A stretch of 64,000 bases of DNA from Comamonadaceae bacterium (GCA_947448735.1 CANFOS010000005.1:124001-188000), one strand, 5' to 3'; counted from the first letter of the stretch, positions 19,766-30,287 are shown. The notes: a model not told the origin generated them from the letters alone. Translations and numbers: made by a program.

Positions 19766-20923
19766 ATGAAACCCTTTAATGTCACCCGCGCGCTGGCCCG
19801 CGCCGTCATAGGCATCAGCGCGCTGGGCGCTGTATCCTCATGGGCCACTGACCTGAAAGTGGGCTTCATCACCTCCTTGTCAGGCCCCGTGTCGTCACTG
19901 GGCATTCCTTACGAAAAAGGAATGAGGGCGGCACTGGCGTACAAGTCGGAACTGGCCGGTCGCAAGATCCAGGTGATCCAGCTCGATGACGCCTCTGACC
20001 CATCAACCGCCGCACGCAACGCGCGCAAGATGATTGAAGAAGACAAGGTCGACATCATCATCGGCACCGCCGGCTCACCGGGTGCGCTGGCCATTGCGGC
20101 CGTCGCCCGCGAAACCAAAACACCACTGATCTCGATCGCCAATGCCAACCTTAACGGCGAAGAAGGCGCCTGGATGGTCACCCTGCCGCAACCTGCGCCA
20201 CTGATGGTGACGGCGGTTGTCGAACGCATGAAGAAGTCCGGTGTTAAAACCGTCGGCTACATCGGCTTTTCGGATGCCTGGGGCGACCTGGTGTATGACG
20301 CATTGGCCAAGGCCGCGCCCGACGCCGGCATCAAGGTGGTGTCCAACGAGCGCTACGCCCGCGCCGACACTTCTGTGACCGGACAGGTTCTCAAGATCGT
20401 CGCCCTGCGCCCTGATGCGGTCATCACCGGCACCTCAGGCACGCCAGGCGCGCTGCCCTATCTGGCCCTGACTGAACGCGGCTACAAGGGCTTGATTTAT
20501 GGCACCCACGCCTTGATCAACCCCGACTTTGTGCGTGTGGGTGGTGCTTCCGTGGAGGGCCTGCTGGCACCTACCGGCCCGGTCGTGGTGGCAGAACAGC
20601 TGCCCGACAGCAACCCGATGCGCAAGGCGGCCATGGACTACCGTGCCGGCTACCAAAAAGCCAATGGCGCAGTGCCTACCGATGCGTTTTCTGCCTACAC
20701 CTTTGACGCCTGGCTGCTGCTGCTCGATGCCGCGTCGCGCACCAAGGGTGAGCCCGGCACGCCACAGTACCGCGTGGCCTTGCGCGACGCCATGGTCAAT
20801 ACCAAAGAGCTGGTCGGCACCCACAGTGTCTACAACTTTAAACCCGATAGCCGCTATGGCTCTGACGACCGTTCGCGCGTGATCGTCAAGCTCGAAAAAG
20901 GTCAGTGGAAGCTGGTTCCCTGA
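19766..20923 (+). CDS. Liv-type ABC transporter substrate-binding protein (1)
   Basis: A 385-residue periplasmic binding protein of the branched-chain amino acid (HAAT) class, with a signal peptide ending near SSWATDLKVG. The body starts VGFITSLSGPVSSLGIPY and continues to VGYIGFSDAWGDLVYDAL. A good ribosome-binding site (AGGAG) lies upstream of the ATG. In Burkholderiales many such proteins bind aromatic acids rather than leucine. The next gene encodes a close paralogue of identical length, and both proteins end in GQWKLVP, so this is a tandem duplication. Cognate permeases are at 24015-26854. Confidence 0.95.
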   Translation: MKPFNVTRALARAVIGISALGAVSSWATDLKVGFITSLSGPVSSLGIPYEKGMRAALAYKSELAGRKIQVIQLDDASDPSTAARNARKMIEEDKVDIIIGTAGSPGALAIAAVARETKTPLISIANANLNGEEGAWMVTLPQPAPLMVTAVVERMKKSGVKTVGYIGFSDAWGDLVYDALAKAAPDAGIKVVSNERYARADTSVTGQVLKIVALRPDAVITGTSGTPGALPYLALTERGYKGLIYGTHALINPDFVRVGGASVEGLLAPTGPVVVAEQLPDSNPMRKAAMDYRAGYQKANGAVPTDAFSAYTFDAWLLLLDAASRTKGEPGTPQYRVALRDAMVNTKELVGTHSVYNFKPDSRYGSDDRSRVIVKLEKGQWKLVP

Positions 20924-20986
20924 CCCGGCCCCAGGCCATGTGTTGATTTTGAAGTGTGTTGATTTTAAAAACGAAGGAGTACAGAA

Positions 20987-22144
20987 ATGAAAGAGATGAT
21001 TCGAAACATCAAGCGCGCCGCCTTGACGGTGGCCCTGGGCGCGGGGCTGCACAGCGCAGCGCTGGCAGCTGACCTGAAGGTTGGCCTGAGCGTTTCGCTT
21101 TCCGGCCCCAACTCATCGCTGGGCGTTCCTTATGTCAAGGGCATGCAGGCTGCTGCGGCTTACAAATCTGAGGTCAACGGCCGCAAGATCCAGTTCATCG
21201 TGCTCGATGACGGCTCGGACCCCACCACCGCCGGACGCAATGCGCGCAAGCTGGTGGAAGAAGACAAGGTCGACGTGCTCATGGGCACCTCTGGCGTGCC
21301 CGCTGCGATTGCCATGGCGCAAGTTGCACGCGATGCCAAGGTGCCGATGATCGGCCTCACGCCCATCCAGATCGAAGCAGCCGACAACCCCTGGGTTTTC
21401 ACCGTCGCCCAGTCGACGCAGCTGATGATTGACGCGGTGGTGGACCGCATGAAAAAAGACGGCGTCAAATCGGTGGGCTACATCGGTTTTTCTGACGCCT
21501 GGGGTGACCTGGTCTACAACGCGCTGATCAAGGCTGCGCCCGAGGCCGGCATCAAGGTGCTGGGCAATGAGCGCTATGCACGCGCTGACGCGTCGGTCAC
21601 AGGCCAGGTGCTCAAGCTGCTGGCCATGCGCCCCGACGCGGTGATGACCGGTGGCGCCGGCACACCCGGTGCGCTGCCTTTCCTGGCATTGACCGAGCGC
21701 GGCTTCAAGGGCGGCATGTACGGCCAGCACGGCCTGATCAACGCTGACTTTGTGCGTGTGGTCGGTGGCGCTGGGCAGGGTGCCCTCATGCCCACGGGCC
21801 CGGTGATCGTTGCCGAGCAATTGCCCGCAGACCATCCCACCAAGAAAATCTCGACCGCTTTTCGCAGCACGTTCCAGAAATTGCACAACGCCCCGACCAG
21901 TGACGCCTTCTCGGCTTACTCGTTTGACGGCTGGCTGGTCTTTCTGGACGCGGCTGCCCGCGCCAAGGGCGAACCTGGCACACCGGAGTTCCGGGTGTCG
22001 CTGCGCGATGCGATCGCCAGCACCAAGGAGCTGGTCGGTACCCACGGCGTTTACAACTTCAAGCCCGGCAACATCTACGGCGTCGATGAGCGCGCACGTG
22101 TGATCGTCAAGCTCGACAAAGGCCAGTGGAAGCTGGTCCCTTAA
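20987..22144 (+). CDS. Liv-type ABC transporter substrate-binding protein (2)
   Basis: A 385-residue paralogue of the preceding protein, clearly more than half identical along its length (shared blocks include VGYIGFSDAWGDLVY, NERYARAD and TKELVGTH). It has its own signal peptide (ending near ALAADLKVG) and ribosome-binding site (GAAGGAG). The most divergent part is around residues 110-140, which in these proteins lies near the ligand cleft, so the pair may widen the substrate range. A 12-bp direct repeat TGTGTTGATTTT (20939 and 20955) lies in the gap between the two genes. Confidence 0.95.
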   Translation: MKEMIRNIKRAALTVALGAGLHSAALAADLKVGLSVSLSGPNSSLGVPYVKGMQAAAAYKSEVNGRKIQFIVLDDGSDPTTAGRNARKLVEEDKVDVLMGTSGVPAAIAMAQVARDAKVPMIGLTPIQIEAADNPWVFTVAQSTQLMIDAVVDRMKKDGVKSVGYIGFSDAWGDLVYNALIKAAPEAGIKVLGNERYARADASVTGQVLKLLAMRPDAVMTGGAGTPGALPFLALTERGFKGGMYGQHGLINADFVRVVGGAGQGALMPTGPVIVAEQLPADHPTKKISTAFRSTFQKLHNAPTSDAFSAYSFDGWLVFLDAAARAKGEPGTPEFRVSLRDAIASTKELVGTHGVYNFKPGNIYGVDERARVIVKLDKGQWKLVP

Positions 22145-22162
22145 AGCTTTGATCCGAGTGTG

Positions 22163-23488
22163 ATGACCGACTACCGCCAGCAACCGGAGGCGATTCAGGC
22201 ACTCGTTCAGGAAGACCGCGTTCACCGTGATGTCTACCTGAGCGAAGCGCTCTTTGCCCTGGAACAAGAGCGCTTTTTTGCGCGCACCTGGCTTTTTGCC
22301 GGTCATGCCAGCCAGGTGCCCAACGCGGGCGACTACTGGTCGCTCGAGCTGGCGGGCAGGCCCCTCATGATGGTGCGTCAGGCTGACGGCTCGGTTCGCA
22401 TGCTCTACAACCGCTGCGCGCACAAGGGCGCGCAGCTGGTTTCTGAGGAAAGCGGCAACACCGGCAAATTCTTTCGCTGCCCCTACCACGGCTGGAGCTA
22501 CAAGCTGGACGGCCAGACGATCGCGATTCCGTTCAAAGGGGGCTACGAAGGCACGCGTCTGAACGAGTGCGAAGCCGGGCAGGGCCTCACGGGTTTACCG
22601 CAGGTGGTCAATTACCGCGACTTCATTTTTGTGCGCCTGGCCGACGAGGGCCCGGCTTTTGCCGACTACTTCGGCCAGGTGTTGCAGTCCATCGACAATC
22701 TGGTCGACCGCTCACCCGAGTCACGCCTGAGCGTGAGCGGTGGCGTGCTGCGCAACATCGTTCACTGCAATTGGAAGATGTATCTGGAAAACATCAACGA
22801 TGCGGTGCACCCCATGTCCACGCACGAGTCGGCCACGCAGGCGGCTGCCGCGCTTTGGAGCGGCCATGGTGCCGACGAAGCCAAGCCCATGGCGATGGAA
22901 CAGATACTGCCTTTTGGTGCCGGCTACGAATTTTTTGACAAGATGGGCGGGCGTGTTTTTGACAACGGTCACAGTCTGCTCGGGGTGAACTTCAGCATCC
23001 ACTCGGGTTACGCCCCATTGCCCGACTACGAGGCGTCCCTGAAGGCCGCGCATGGCGTCGAGCGCACCCAAGAGATTTTGCAACGCTCGCCGCAAAACTG
23101 CGTGCTGTTTCCCAGCCTGGCCATCAAGGGCTCACCGCAGGTGATGCGGGTGATTCGTCCGCTGTCGGCCAACCGCACCCTGATCGAGGCCTGGAGCTTT
23201 CGGGTGGCCGGCGCGCCTGACCTGCTCTTTGAGCGGGCCATGAGCTACAACCGGCTGGTGTTCTCGCCCATGTCGGTGGTCGCACACGACGATGTGCGTA
23301 TTTTTGAGAGCATTCAAAAAGGTCTGCGCGCCGAGGGCAACGAATGGGTCAGCCTGCACCGCGGGTTTGAGCCCGACGAACGCAGCGCCACGACCATCAC
23401 CACCAACGGCACCAATGAGCTGCTGATGCGCAACCAGTTTCGCGCATGGGCCAAGTTCATGGCGCCAGCTGCCCAGAGCCCCGCATGA
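22163..23488 (+). CDS. Rieske aromatic-ring-hydroxylating oxygenase, alpha subunit (2)
   Basis: A 441-residue catalytic subunit starting at the ATG at 22163 (a GTG at 22160 is the alternative). The Rieske ligands C85/H87 and C106/H109 and the iron site D213, H216, H221 (NDAVHPMSTHES) fall at the same residue numbers as in the first alpha subunit. The two proteins align without gaps through this region but differ at many positions, so they are diverged paralogues and may act on successive intermediates or different substrates. It sits between the binding-protein genes and the permease genes, and its stop overlaps the beta-subunit gene. Confidence 0.96.
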   Translation: MTDYRQQPEAIQALVQEDRVHRDVYLSEALFALEQERFFARTWLFAGHASQVPNAGDYWSLELAGRPLMMVRQADGSVRMLYNRCAHKGAQLVSEESGNTGKFFRCPYHGWSYKLDGQTIAIPFKGGYEGTRLNECEAGQGLTGLPQVVNYRDFIFVRLADEGPAFADYFGQVLQSIDNLVDRSPESRLSVSGGVLRNIVHCNWKMYLENINDAVHPMSTHESATQAAAALWSGHGADEAKPMAMEQILPFGAGYEFFDKMGGRVFDNGHSLLGVNFSIHSGYAPLPDYEASLKAAHGVERTQEILQRSPQNCVLFPSLAIKGSPQVMRVIRPLSANRTLIEAWSFRVAGAPDLLFERAMSYNRLVFSPMSVVAHDDVRIFESIQKGLRAEGNEWVSLHRGFEPDERSATTITTNGTNELLMRNQFRAWAKFMAPAAQSPA

Positions 23489-23958
23489 TGCAAGACCCTG
23501 CCGACTTTGTGGTGGCCGAAGCCGCGCTGCTCGACGCGGGCCGTTTTGACGACTGGCTGGCGCTGTTTGCGCCCGCTGGGCACTACTGGGTGCCACTGCT
23601 GGGCGCGGCGCAGGCCGATCCGGTGTCGCATAACTCGATTGCCTACGAAGACCGGCTGCTGCTGGCCTTGCGTGTTCAGCGGCTGAAGAACCCACGCGCG
23701 CATTCGCTACACCCGCGCGTGTGCTGCCAGCATGTGCTGCAGCGTTCCAGCGTTCAGGCTTCAAGCCCTGCGGGGGGCGAGGTTGTGCTGCGCACGCCCT
23801 TTATCTATACCGAGGCACAGGGGCAGGAGCAGATCATGCTGACCGGTGTCTTTAGCCACCGGCTCCTGCCAACGCAGGGGGGGTGGGAAATTTTGCAAAA
23901 ACGTGTAGACCTTCTCAATAGCGGGCAGCCACTGCCTGCCATTCAGTTGTTCATTTGA
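23485..23958 (+). CDS. Rieske oxygenase small (beta) subunit (2)
   Basis: A 157-residue small subunit beginning at the ATG at 23485 (ATGA overlap with the alpha stop; ATG at 23488 is equally possible). Family features are FVVAEAALLDAGRFDDWLALF, YWVPLLGAAQADP, YEDRLLLALRVQRLKNPRA and the QKRVDLLNSGQPLPAIQLFI end. It is paralogous to the protein encoded at 13555-14046. As in other two-subunit Rieske enzymes it is expected to be structural. Confidence 0.93.
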   Translation: MMQDPADFVVAEAALLDAGRFDDWLALFAPAGHYWVPLLGAAQADPVSHNSIAYEDRLLLALRVQRLKNPRAHSLHPRVCCQHVLQRSSVQASSPAGGEVVLRTPFIYTEAQGQEQIMLTGVFSHRLLPTQGGWEILQKRVDLLNSGQPLPAIQLFI

Positions 23959-24014
23959 GTCAGGCTGCCAAACGGCATTGCAACAGAGGTTGAGACGATG
24001 CGAAGGATTTTTCA

Positions 24015-25070
24015 ATGACATGGGACATAGCACTCATTTTGGGTATCGACGGCCTGGCCAATGGCGCGGTCTACCTGCTCGCCGGTCTGGGGCTGGTGCT
24101 GATTTTTTCAGTCACCCGGGTGGTGTTAGTGCCGTTTGGGGACATTGCCGCCTTTGCCGCGCTGAGCTTGGCCGCTTTTGAAACCGGCCGGGTGCCGCCG
24201 ACCATTGGCATGGTCGCGGTGCTGGCCGCGCTGGCCACCTTGACCGAGGTTGGCAGTTTGCTGCGCCGGGGCGAGACCCGTCTGGTGCCGAAGGCGCTGC
24301 TGACCTGGGGCGTCTTGCCCTTGCTGCCTTGCGCGCTGGCCTGGCTGGCCAGTCGGCCGGGCGTTCCTCCGGTGGCGCACATTGCCATGAGCGTGCTGCT
24401 GGTCGTCCCCATGGCGCCGCTGCTGGGCCGGGTCGTGTTTCAGCCAATTGCCGATGCGTCGGTGCTGGTGCTGCTGATCGTCTCGCTGGCCCTGCACTTT
24501 TTGCTGTCGGGTCTGGGCCTGCTGTTTTTTGGTCCTGAGGGCTCGCGCACGCAGCCGCTGGCCAACGGCTCGCTTCAGCTGGGCGATGGGTTTTCGGTGA
24601 GCGCGCAGGTCATCTTGATGATCGGTGCCGGCCTGGTGCTGAGCGCTTTGTTCTATCTGGTGTTTGAACGCACCACCATGGGCAAGGCCTTGCGCGCCAC
24701 AGCCGTGAACCGTGTGGGCGCGCGTTTGGTGGGGATTCGTCCGGCCCGCACGGCCCTGATGGCCTATGCCTGTGCGTCTTTGCTGGCTGGCCTGATCGGT
24801 GTGCTGATTGCGCCGGTGACCACCATGTATTACGACTCGGGTTTCATCATTGGCCTGAAGGCTTTTGTGGCGGCGATCATCGGGGGACTGGTCAGCTACC
24901 CGGTGACCGCAATCGGCGCGTTGTCAGTCGGGGTGGTTGAGAGCTTTGCCTCCTTCTGGAGCGGTGCACTCAAGGACGTCATCGTCTTTAGTTTGCTGAT
25001 CCCGGTGCTGATGCTGCGGTCTTTCATGGCACGCCACATTGAGGAAGAAGAAGTGGAGATCGACCAATGA
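24015..25070 (+). CDS. Liv-type ABC transporter permease (LivH class)
   Basis: A 351-residue inner-membrane permease with eight or more hydrophobic segments. The N-terminal GIDGLANGAVYLLAGLGLVLIFSVTRVV is the LivH signature, and GKALRATAVNRVGARLVGI is the cytoplasmic EAA-type loop that contacts the ATPase. It is longer than usual LivH (about 290-310), mainly in the segment around residues 70-120. It overlaps the next gene by 4 bp. Together with the fused protein downstream it forms the membrane channel for the two binding proteins. Confidence 0.94.
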   Translation: MTWDIALILGIDGLANGAVYLLAGLGLVLIFSVTRVVLVPFGDIAAFAALSLAAFETGRVPPTIGMVAVLAALATLTEVGSLLRRGETRLVPKALLTWGVLPLLPCALAWLASRPGVPPVAHIAMSVLLVVPMAPLLGRVVFQPIADASVLVLLIVSLALHFLLSGLGLLFFGPEGSRTQPLANGSLQLGDGFSVSAQVILMIGAGLVLSALFYLVFERTTMGKALRATAVNRVGARLVGIRPARTALMAYACASLLAGLIGVLIAPVTTMYYDSGFIIGLKAFVAAIIGGLVSYPVTAIGALSVGVVESFASFWSGALKDVIVFSLLIPVLMLRSFMARHIEEEEVEIDQ

Positions 25071-26854
25071 AAACTTTGCTTGCGCGGCCGGCTTTGCTGC
25101 TGGCCATCCTGGCCGCTTTGGTAGCGGCCGTGCCGGTCTTTTTCAGTAACTTCGCCGTCTCTTTGCTGAACGATGTGGGCATTGCCTCGTTGGTGGCGCT
25201 GGGCCTGGTGTTGCTCACCGGGATTGGCGGCGCCACCTCCTTCGGGCAGGCCGCCTTTGTGGGAATTGCGGCTTACGCCAGTGCCTGGCTGACCACCACC
25301 CAGGGCATGTCGCCGTGGCTGGGCCTGCTCTTTGCGCTCACGCTCACCGGGGCGTCTGCGCTGGCGATCGGCATGCTGACCCTGCGTCTGGGCGGTCACT
25401 TTCTGTCGCTGAGCACGATCGCCTGGGGCCTGTCGATTGCCATGCTGTTTGGCAACATCGATGCACTTGGCCGGCACACTGGCTTGTCGAATATCCCGGC
25501 GCTCTCGATCGCCGGCGGGTCGTTGGCGGACCCGCGTGCGATTTACTACTTGATCTGGTCGCTCGTTGCACTGGCTTTCTGGTTTGGCTACAACCTGCTG
25601 AATTCGCGTCCGGGGCGTGCCATTCGCAGCCTGCGAGGCGGCGCCATTTTGCTGGCAAGCGTGGGCGCCGACGCCTACCGGGTGCGGCTCACGCTGTTCC
25701 TGACCGCGGCCTTGCTGGCCGGCCTGGCGGGCTGGCTGTATGCGCACATGAACCGGTTCATCAGCCCCTCGCCGTTTGATGTGCGTGCCAGCATCGAATA
25801 CCTGCTCATGGCGGTGGCCGGCGGTCTTGGTCACATTGCCGGGGCCCTGGTGGGCGCGGCGCTGGTGATGGTCATGAAAAACGGATTGCAAGACGTTTTG
25901 CCCTTGCTAACGCAGCGCGCCGGTCAGCTGGAGGCGGTGACCTTCGCTGTGCTCTTCATCCTGACACTGCACTTTGCGCGCGGCGGTCTGATGAGTTTTG
26001 TCAGGCGCTTCACACAAGGCCGCATCGGCCCTGCGCGCCCCCGGCCCGAGATCGCTGCGGCTGAACCGCTGGCGCAACGCAGCCCGCCCGACCGCGGCAC
26101 AACCATCCTTCAGGTCAGCGGTGCGGTCAAGCGCTTTGGTGGCCTTGTGGCGGTCAATGACGTCAGCTTTGACGTCAAGGCCGGCGAGATTGTGGGCCTG
26201 ATCGGCCCCAACGGCGCTGGTAAGTCGACCATGTTCAACCTGCTGACCTGCACCGCGCCCATGACGGCAGGCCGGGTGAATTTTCTTGGCCATGACGTCA
26301 GCGGCATGAGCCAGCGCGAGGTTGCCCGTCTGGGTCTGGCCCGCACTTTTCAGCACGTCAAGCTGCGCCCGCACATGAGCTTGCTGGACAACGTGGCCCT
26401 CGGGGCTTATGCCCGCACCAGCGCCGGCGTGCTCCGGGCCGGCTTGCGGCTGGACCGCCGCGAGGAATACCAGGTGCTCCGCGAAGCGCAGCGCCAGCTT
26501 GACCGCATCGGCCTCGGGCAGCGGGCCCATGAAGAGGCGGGCAGCCTGCCGCTGGGTACCCAGCGCATGCTTGAAATCGCCCGGGCACTGGCGGCAGACC
26601 CGGTGCTGTTGGTGCTGGACGAGCCCGCCGCCGGGTTACGGCGCAAGGAAAAAATGGCGCTCGGCGACTTGCTGCGAAAGCTCCGGGATGACGGCGTGAC
26701 CATCCTGATCGTCGAGCATGACATGGAGTTTGTGATGACTCTGGTGGACCGTTTGGTGGTCATGAATTTTGGCTCCAAGCTGGTCGAGGGCGATCCCGCT
26801 GCCGTGCGTGCCGACGAGAGTGTGCAGTCCGCTTACCTGGGGAGCGTTGTATGA
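25067..26854 (+). CDS. Fused Liv-type permease (LivM) and ATPase (LivG)
   Basis: A 595-residue fusion. Residues 1 to about 310 form a LivM-class permease ([24 protein letters not shown], then [15 protein letters not shown]). A polar linker of about 30 residues follows. From about residue 345 there is an ABC ATPase with Walker [10 protein letters not shown], signature LPLGTQR, Walker [13 protein letters not shown] and the switch His in IVEHDMEF. The fusion forces one copy of each in the complex; LivM-LivG fusions occur in some proteobacterial aromatic-acid transporters. It overlaps its neighbours by 4 bp on both sides. The signature is weaker than LSGGQ, as is common in LivG. Confidence 0.94.
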   Translation: MKTLLARPALLLAILAALVAAVPVFFSNFAVSLLNDVGIASLVALGLVLLTGIGGATSFGQAAFVGIAAYASAWLTTTQGMSPWLGLLFALTLTGASALAIGMLTLRLGGHFLSLSTIAWGLSIAMLFGNIDALGRHTGLSNIPALSIAGGSLADPRAIYYLIWSLVALAFWFGYNLLNSRPGRAIRSLRGGAILLASVGADAYRVRLTLFLTAALLAGLAGWLYAHMNRFISPSPFDVRASIEYLLMAVAGGLGHIAGALVGAALVMVMKNGLQDVLPLLTQRAGQLEAVTFAVLFILTLHFARGGLMSFVRRFTQGRIGPARPRPEIAAAEPLAQRSPPDRGTTILQVSGAVKRFGGLVAVNDVSFDVKAGEIVGLIGPNGAGKSTMFNLLTCTAPMTAGRVNFLGHDVSGMSQREVARLGLARTFQHVKLRPHMSLLDNVALGAYARTSAGVLRAGLRLDRREEYQVLREAQRQLDRIGLGQRAHEEAGSLPLGTQRMLEIARALAADPVLLVLDEPAAGLRRKEKMALGDLLRKLRDDGVTILIVEHDMEFVMTLVDRLVVMNFGSKLVEGDPAAVRADESVQSAYLGSVV

Positions 26855-27582
26855 GCGCGATGCTTGAAATTGGGGACCTGCACGTGTCGTACGGTCAGGT
26901 CGAAGCCGTACGCGGCGTGACCTTGTCGTTGAACCCGGGGCAGATCATTTCGGTGATCGGCCCCAACGGTGCCGGCAAAACCACCTTGCTGGCAGCGGCC
27001 ATGGGCTTGCTGCCATCCAAGGGATTGCTCCGCTTTGAGGGTGAAGACCTGCATGGCCTGGATGTCGAGGCGCGCGTCGAGCGCGGCCTGTGTCTGGTGC
27101 CTGAAAAACGCGAACTTTTCGGCGATCTGAGTGTGCTCGACAACCTGCAGCTCGGCGCTTACGCCACCAAGCTGCGCGGTGACGCCTTGCGCCGTCGCCT
27201 GCAATCCGTCTACGACCGTTTTCCGCGTCTGGAAGAGCGCCGCAGCCAGCGCGCCAGCACGCTGTCGGGAGGCGAGCGGCAGATGCTGGCGGTGGGGCGC
27301 GCCCTGATGTCCTCGCCGCGCCTCTTGATGCTCGACGAACCCAGCCTGGGTCTGGCGCCGTTGATCGTGCGCGACATCCTGAGCATCGTGCGCCAGTTGC
27401 GCCAAGACGGCGTGTCAATTTTGCTGGTCGAGCAAAACGCCCGGGCGGCGCTGGAGACTTCCGACCAAGGCTATGTGCTGGAAACCGGTGAGATTGTGTT
27501 GACCGGCCCCTCGGGCGAACTCGCCAGCGATGCCCGCGTGCAAGCCACCTACCTGGGCGGCGGTTCTCGCGATGACAGCTGA
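26851..27582 (+). CDS. Liv-type ABC transporter ATPase (LivF class)
   Basis: A 243-residue second ATPase of the uptake system: Walker [10 protein letters not shown], signature LSGGERQ, Walker [12 protein letters not shown] and switch His replaced by Gln in [11 protein letters not shown], the LivF pattern. It couples ATP hydrolysis to import with the LivG-like domain. Its C-terminal coding region overlaps the next ligase gene by about 11 bp, tying uptake to CoA activation. Confidence 0.95.
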   Translation: MSAMLEIGDLHVSYGQVEAVRGVTLSLNPGQIISVIGPNGAGKTTLLAAAMGLLPSKGLLRFEGEDLHGLDVEARVERGLCLVPEKRELFGDLSVLDNLQLGAYATKLRGDALRRRLQSVYDRFPRLEERRSQRASTLSGGERQMLAVGRALMSSPRLLMLDEPSLGLAPLIVRDILSIVRQLRQDGVSILLVEQNARAALETSDQGYVLETGEIVLTGPSGELASDARVQATYLGGGSRDDS

Positions 27583-29188
27583 AACGCTGCCGGCAAGCAT
27601 GCCGCCAGCCGAGCGAACGCTGCCTGCCATGCTGCAACGGCAGGCGGCGCAGTTTGGCCCGCAAGCGTTTTTACAGCTGGGCGACGTGCGGTGGTCACAC
27701 GCGCAAGCGGTGCAGCTTGCCGCCACGCGCGCAGCCGCGCTTGCCAACGCCGGCGTTCAGCAGGGCGACCGGGTTGCCTTGATGAGCAGCAACCGATGCG
27801 AATTTTTAGAGCTCTTTTTGGCCTGCGGCTGGCTGGGCGCGGTGGTGGTGCCCATCAATACTGCGTCGATGGGGCCGCAGATGGCTTATTTTCTGGCCGA
27901 CAGCCAGGCCCGGCTGCTGGTGATTGAATCAGCGTTTTTGCAGCGCTTGTCCAGGCCCGTGTGCGAAGGCACGGCGGTGCAAGAAATTTGGGTTTTAGGC
28001 GAACCCGACGCGAGCGACGCAGCCTACGCTGACCTGGCCGACACTGAGCTGGCTGACGCGGGCCTGCTTGTGCGCCCTTATCCGGCAGCTGGCGAGCCTG
28101 TGCCTGCGGCGGCGGTCGGGCCCGGCGACGCGCTCGCGATTCTTTACACCTCCGGTACCACTGGCCCGGCCAAAGGGGTGGTTTGCCCGCATGCGCAGTA
28201 TTACTGGTGGGGCGTGCACAGCGCAGACGTGCTGGGCGTGGGCCAGCGCGACGTGCTGTGCACCACCTTGCCCCTGTTTCATATCAACGCCCTCAACACC
28301 CTGGCGCAAGCCATGCTGATCGGGTGTCAGGTGGTTTTTGAAACGCGTTTTTCGGCGTCCAGGTTTTGGCCTGCCATGCACGCCCACGGCGCCACCGTGG
28401 TGTACCTGCTGGGCGCGATGGTGCCGATCTTGCTGGCCCAGCCGGCAGGCGCGCATGAGCGTGGACACCGTGTGCGCGTGGGCCTTGGGCCGGGTGTGCC
28501 AGCGGCAGCGGGGCAGGCCTTTTTCGAGCGTACCGGCGTGCCCTTGCTCGAAGGCTTTGGCTCCACCGAAACCAATTTTGTGATTGCCACGCCGCCGGGC
28601 CGGTCAGGTAACGGCGTGATGGGTTGGCTGCGCCCCGGCTTTGAGGCGCGTGTTGCCGACGAGAACGATGTCGAGCTTGCGCCTGGTCATGCGGGGGAGT
28701 TGCTGCTGCGCGCGCACGAGCCTTACGCCTTTGCCAATGGCTACTTCAACATGCCCGACAAAACCGTGCAGGCCTGGCGCAACCTGTGGTTTCACACCGG
28801 GGACCGCGTGGTGCGCGAGGCCGACGGGGCATTTCGTTTTATCGACCGCATCAAAGACGCGATACGGCGCCGCGGTGAAAACGTCTCGTCTTTTGAAGTC
28901 GAGCAGGTCTTGCTCAGCCACCCTGCCGTGGCCGCCTGTGCGGTCTACCCGGTGCGCTCAGAACTCGCCGAAGACGAGGTGATGGCTGCGCTGGTGCTAC
29001 GCGCCGGCGCACAGCTTGAGCCGGACGAGCTGATGGCTTTTTGCAAAACGCGGCTGCCTTACTTTGCCGTGCCGCGCTTTGTCGATCTGCGAGACGATTT
29101 GCCACGCACCGAAAATGGCAAGATTCAAAAATACAAGCTGCGCGACCAGGGCGTGAGCAGCAGCACTTGGGACCGTCAGACTGCATGA
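27572..29188 (+). CDS. Acyl-CoA/aryl-CoA ligase, AMP-binding (2)
   Basis: A 538-residue ANL-superfamily ligase; the ATG at 27572 overlaps the LivF-class gene by 11 bp (the frame opens at 27530). The P-loop [24 protein letters not shown], the [11 protein letters not shown] motif, the hinge region [11 protein letters not shown] and [22 protein letters not shown] are intact, and the C-terminal lysine lies in [10 protein letters not shown]. It probably activates the imported acid. It resembles the first ligase in layout, although the two are clearly divergent. Confidence 0.92.
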   Translation: MTAETLPASMPPAERTLPAMLQRQAAQFGPQAFLQLGDVRWSHAQAVQLAATRAAALANAGVQQGDRVALMSSNRCEFLELFLACGWLGAVVVPINTASMGPQMAYFLADSQARLLVIESAFLQRLSRPVCEGTAVQEIWVLGEPDASDAAYADLADTELADAGLLVRPYPAAGEPVPAAAVGPGDALAILYTSGTTGPAKGVVCPHAQYYWWGVHSADVLGVGQRDVLCTTLPLFHINALNTLAQAMLIGCQVVFETRFSASRFWPAMHAHGATVVYLLGAMVPILLAQPAGAHERGHRVRVGLGPGVPAAAGQAFFERTGVPLLEGFGSTETNFVIATPPGRSGNGVMGWLRPGFEARVADENDVELAPGHAGELLLRAHEPYAFANGYFNMPDKTVQAWRNLWFHTGDRVVREADGAFRFIDRIKDAIRRRGENVSSFEVEQVLLSHPAVAACAVYPVRSELAEDEVMAALVLRAGAQLEPDELMAFCKTRLPYFAVPRFVDLRDDLPRTENGKIQKYKLRDQGVSSSTWDRQTA

Positions 29189-29213
29189 CGATCCCCTTTT
29201 TAAAGGGCCTTCC

Positions 29214-30287
29214 ATGAAAATTGCTATTTTGGGCGGTGGCCACGGCGCCTATGCCGCCGCCGCCGACCTCTCGGAAAACGGTCACGAGGTGCGCCTGTGG
29301 CGTCGCGACGCCCAAGCGCTCAAGCCGGTTCAGCAGCTGGGCTCGATCGTGCTCAAAGACGCCAAGGGTGCGCGAGAAGTTCCGATCGCCCTGGCGACCA
29401 GCGACATCGCCGCCGCCTTGCGCGGTGCCGAGCTGATCCTGCTGCCAACGCCCGCCACAGCGCAGCACGACATTGCCGCGCTGATGGCGCCGCACCTGGT
29501 GGACGGCCAGGTTGTGTTTTTGGCGCCAGGCACCTTTGGCAGTTATGTCATGGCCCGCCAGGTTCAGGCGACCGGCAACCGCGCCGATATTGCCTGGGCG
29601 GAAACCGGCACGCTCCCGTATCTTGCGCGCAAGCACGCAGAGCGAGAGGTGAACCTCACCATTCGCGCCGTGCGCCTGCCCACCGGCGTCTACCCGGAGC
29701 GCCTGTCGTCAAGAGCGATCGAGGTGATCCGCCGGGCCTACCCCAGCGTGCACGGCTGCGGCGATGCACTGTCGGGCGCGCTCATGAACGCCGGGCCGAT
29801 CATTCACCCGCCGCTGATGGTGATGAACGCCGCACCGCTGCAGCATTTCGAGCGCTGGGACATTCACAACGAGGGCACACAGCGTGCGGTGCGCGATGTG
29901 ACGGACCGGCTTGACCAGGAGCGCATCGCCATCCGAACGGCCCTCGGTCATGGCGCGCCGCACTATCCCCTGGCCGACCATTACAACAACGACCAGTGGA
30001 TGTATGGCGACGCCCACAAAAAACTCGTCAAGTCAGGCGACTGGCGCGAGACAATCGACCTGTACGCCCACCGCTACATCACCGAAGACGTCGAGCTGGG
30101 GTTGGCTTTTCTGGCCTCAGCGGCGCGTTTTGCAGGCGTCGATGCGCCCCTGACGCACGGCATTCTGGCCGTCGTCGGCGGCTTTCTCGGGCGTGACCTG
30201 CGGGCAGGTGCCCGTACCCTGGAGTCGCTCGGACTGGCAACATTGACGCCGACCGAACTGAAGCAAAGGTTGCACGATGGCGCTTGA
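29214..30287 (+). CDS. NAD/NADP octopine/nopaline dehydrogenase family protein
   Basis: A 357-residue two-domain dehydrogenase. The N-terminal Rossmann motif is ILGGGHGAYAAAADL, followed by the helical octopine-dehydrogenase domain with HPPLMVMNAAPLQHF and the HRYITEDVELGLAF segment that holds catalytic His/acidic residues in the family. Named family members reduce imines formed from an amino acid and a 2-oxo acid, while many bacterial members have unknown 2-hydroxy or amino acid substrates. Its presence hints at a nitrogen-containing or 2-oxo acid intermediate. It overlaps the next gene by 11 bp. Confidence 0.88.
   Translation: MKIAILGGGHGAYAAAADLSENGHEVRLWRRDAQALKPVQQLGSIVLKDAKGAREVPIALATSDIAAALRGAELILLPTPATAQHDIAALMAPHLVDGQVVFLAPGTFGSYVMARQVQATGNRADIAWAETGTLPYLARKHAEREVNLTIRAVRLPTGVYPERLSSRAIEVIRRAYPSVHGCGDALSGALMNAGPIIHPPLMVMNAAPLQHFERWDIHNEGTQRAVRDVTDRLDQERIAIRTALGHGAPHYPLADHYNNDQWMYGDAHKKLVKSGDWRETIDLYAHRYITEDVELGLAFLASAARFAGVDAPLTHGILAVVGGFLGRDLRAGARTLESLGLATLTPTELKQRLHDGA

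Noticed and set aside
20939..20966. 12-bp direct repeat between the two binding-protein genes
   Set aside because: Two copies of TGTGTTGATTTT with 4 bp between them; too short and isolated to call an element or operator.
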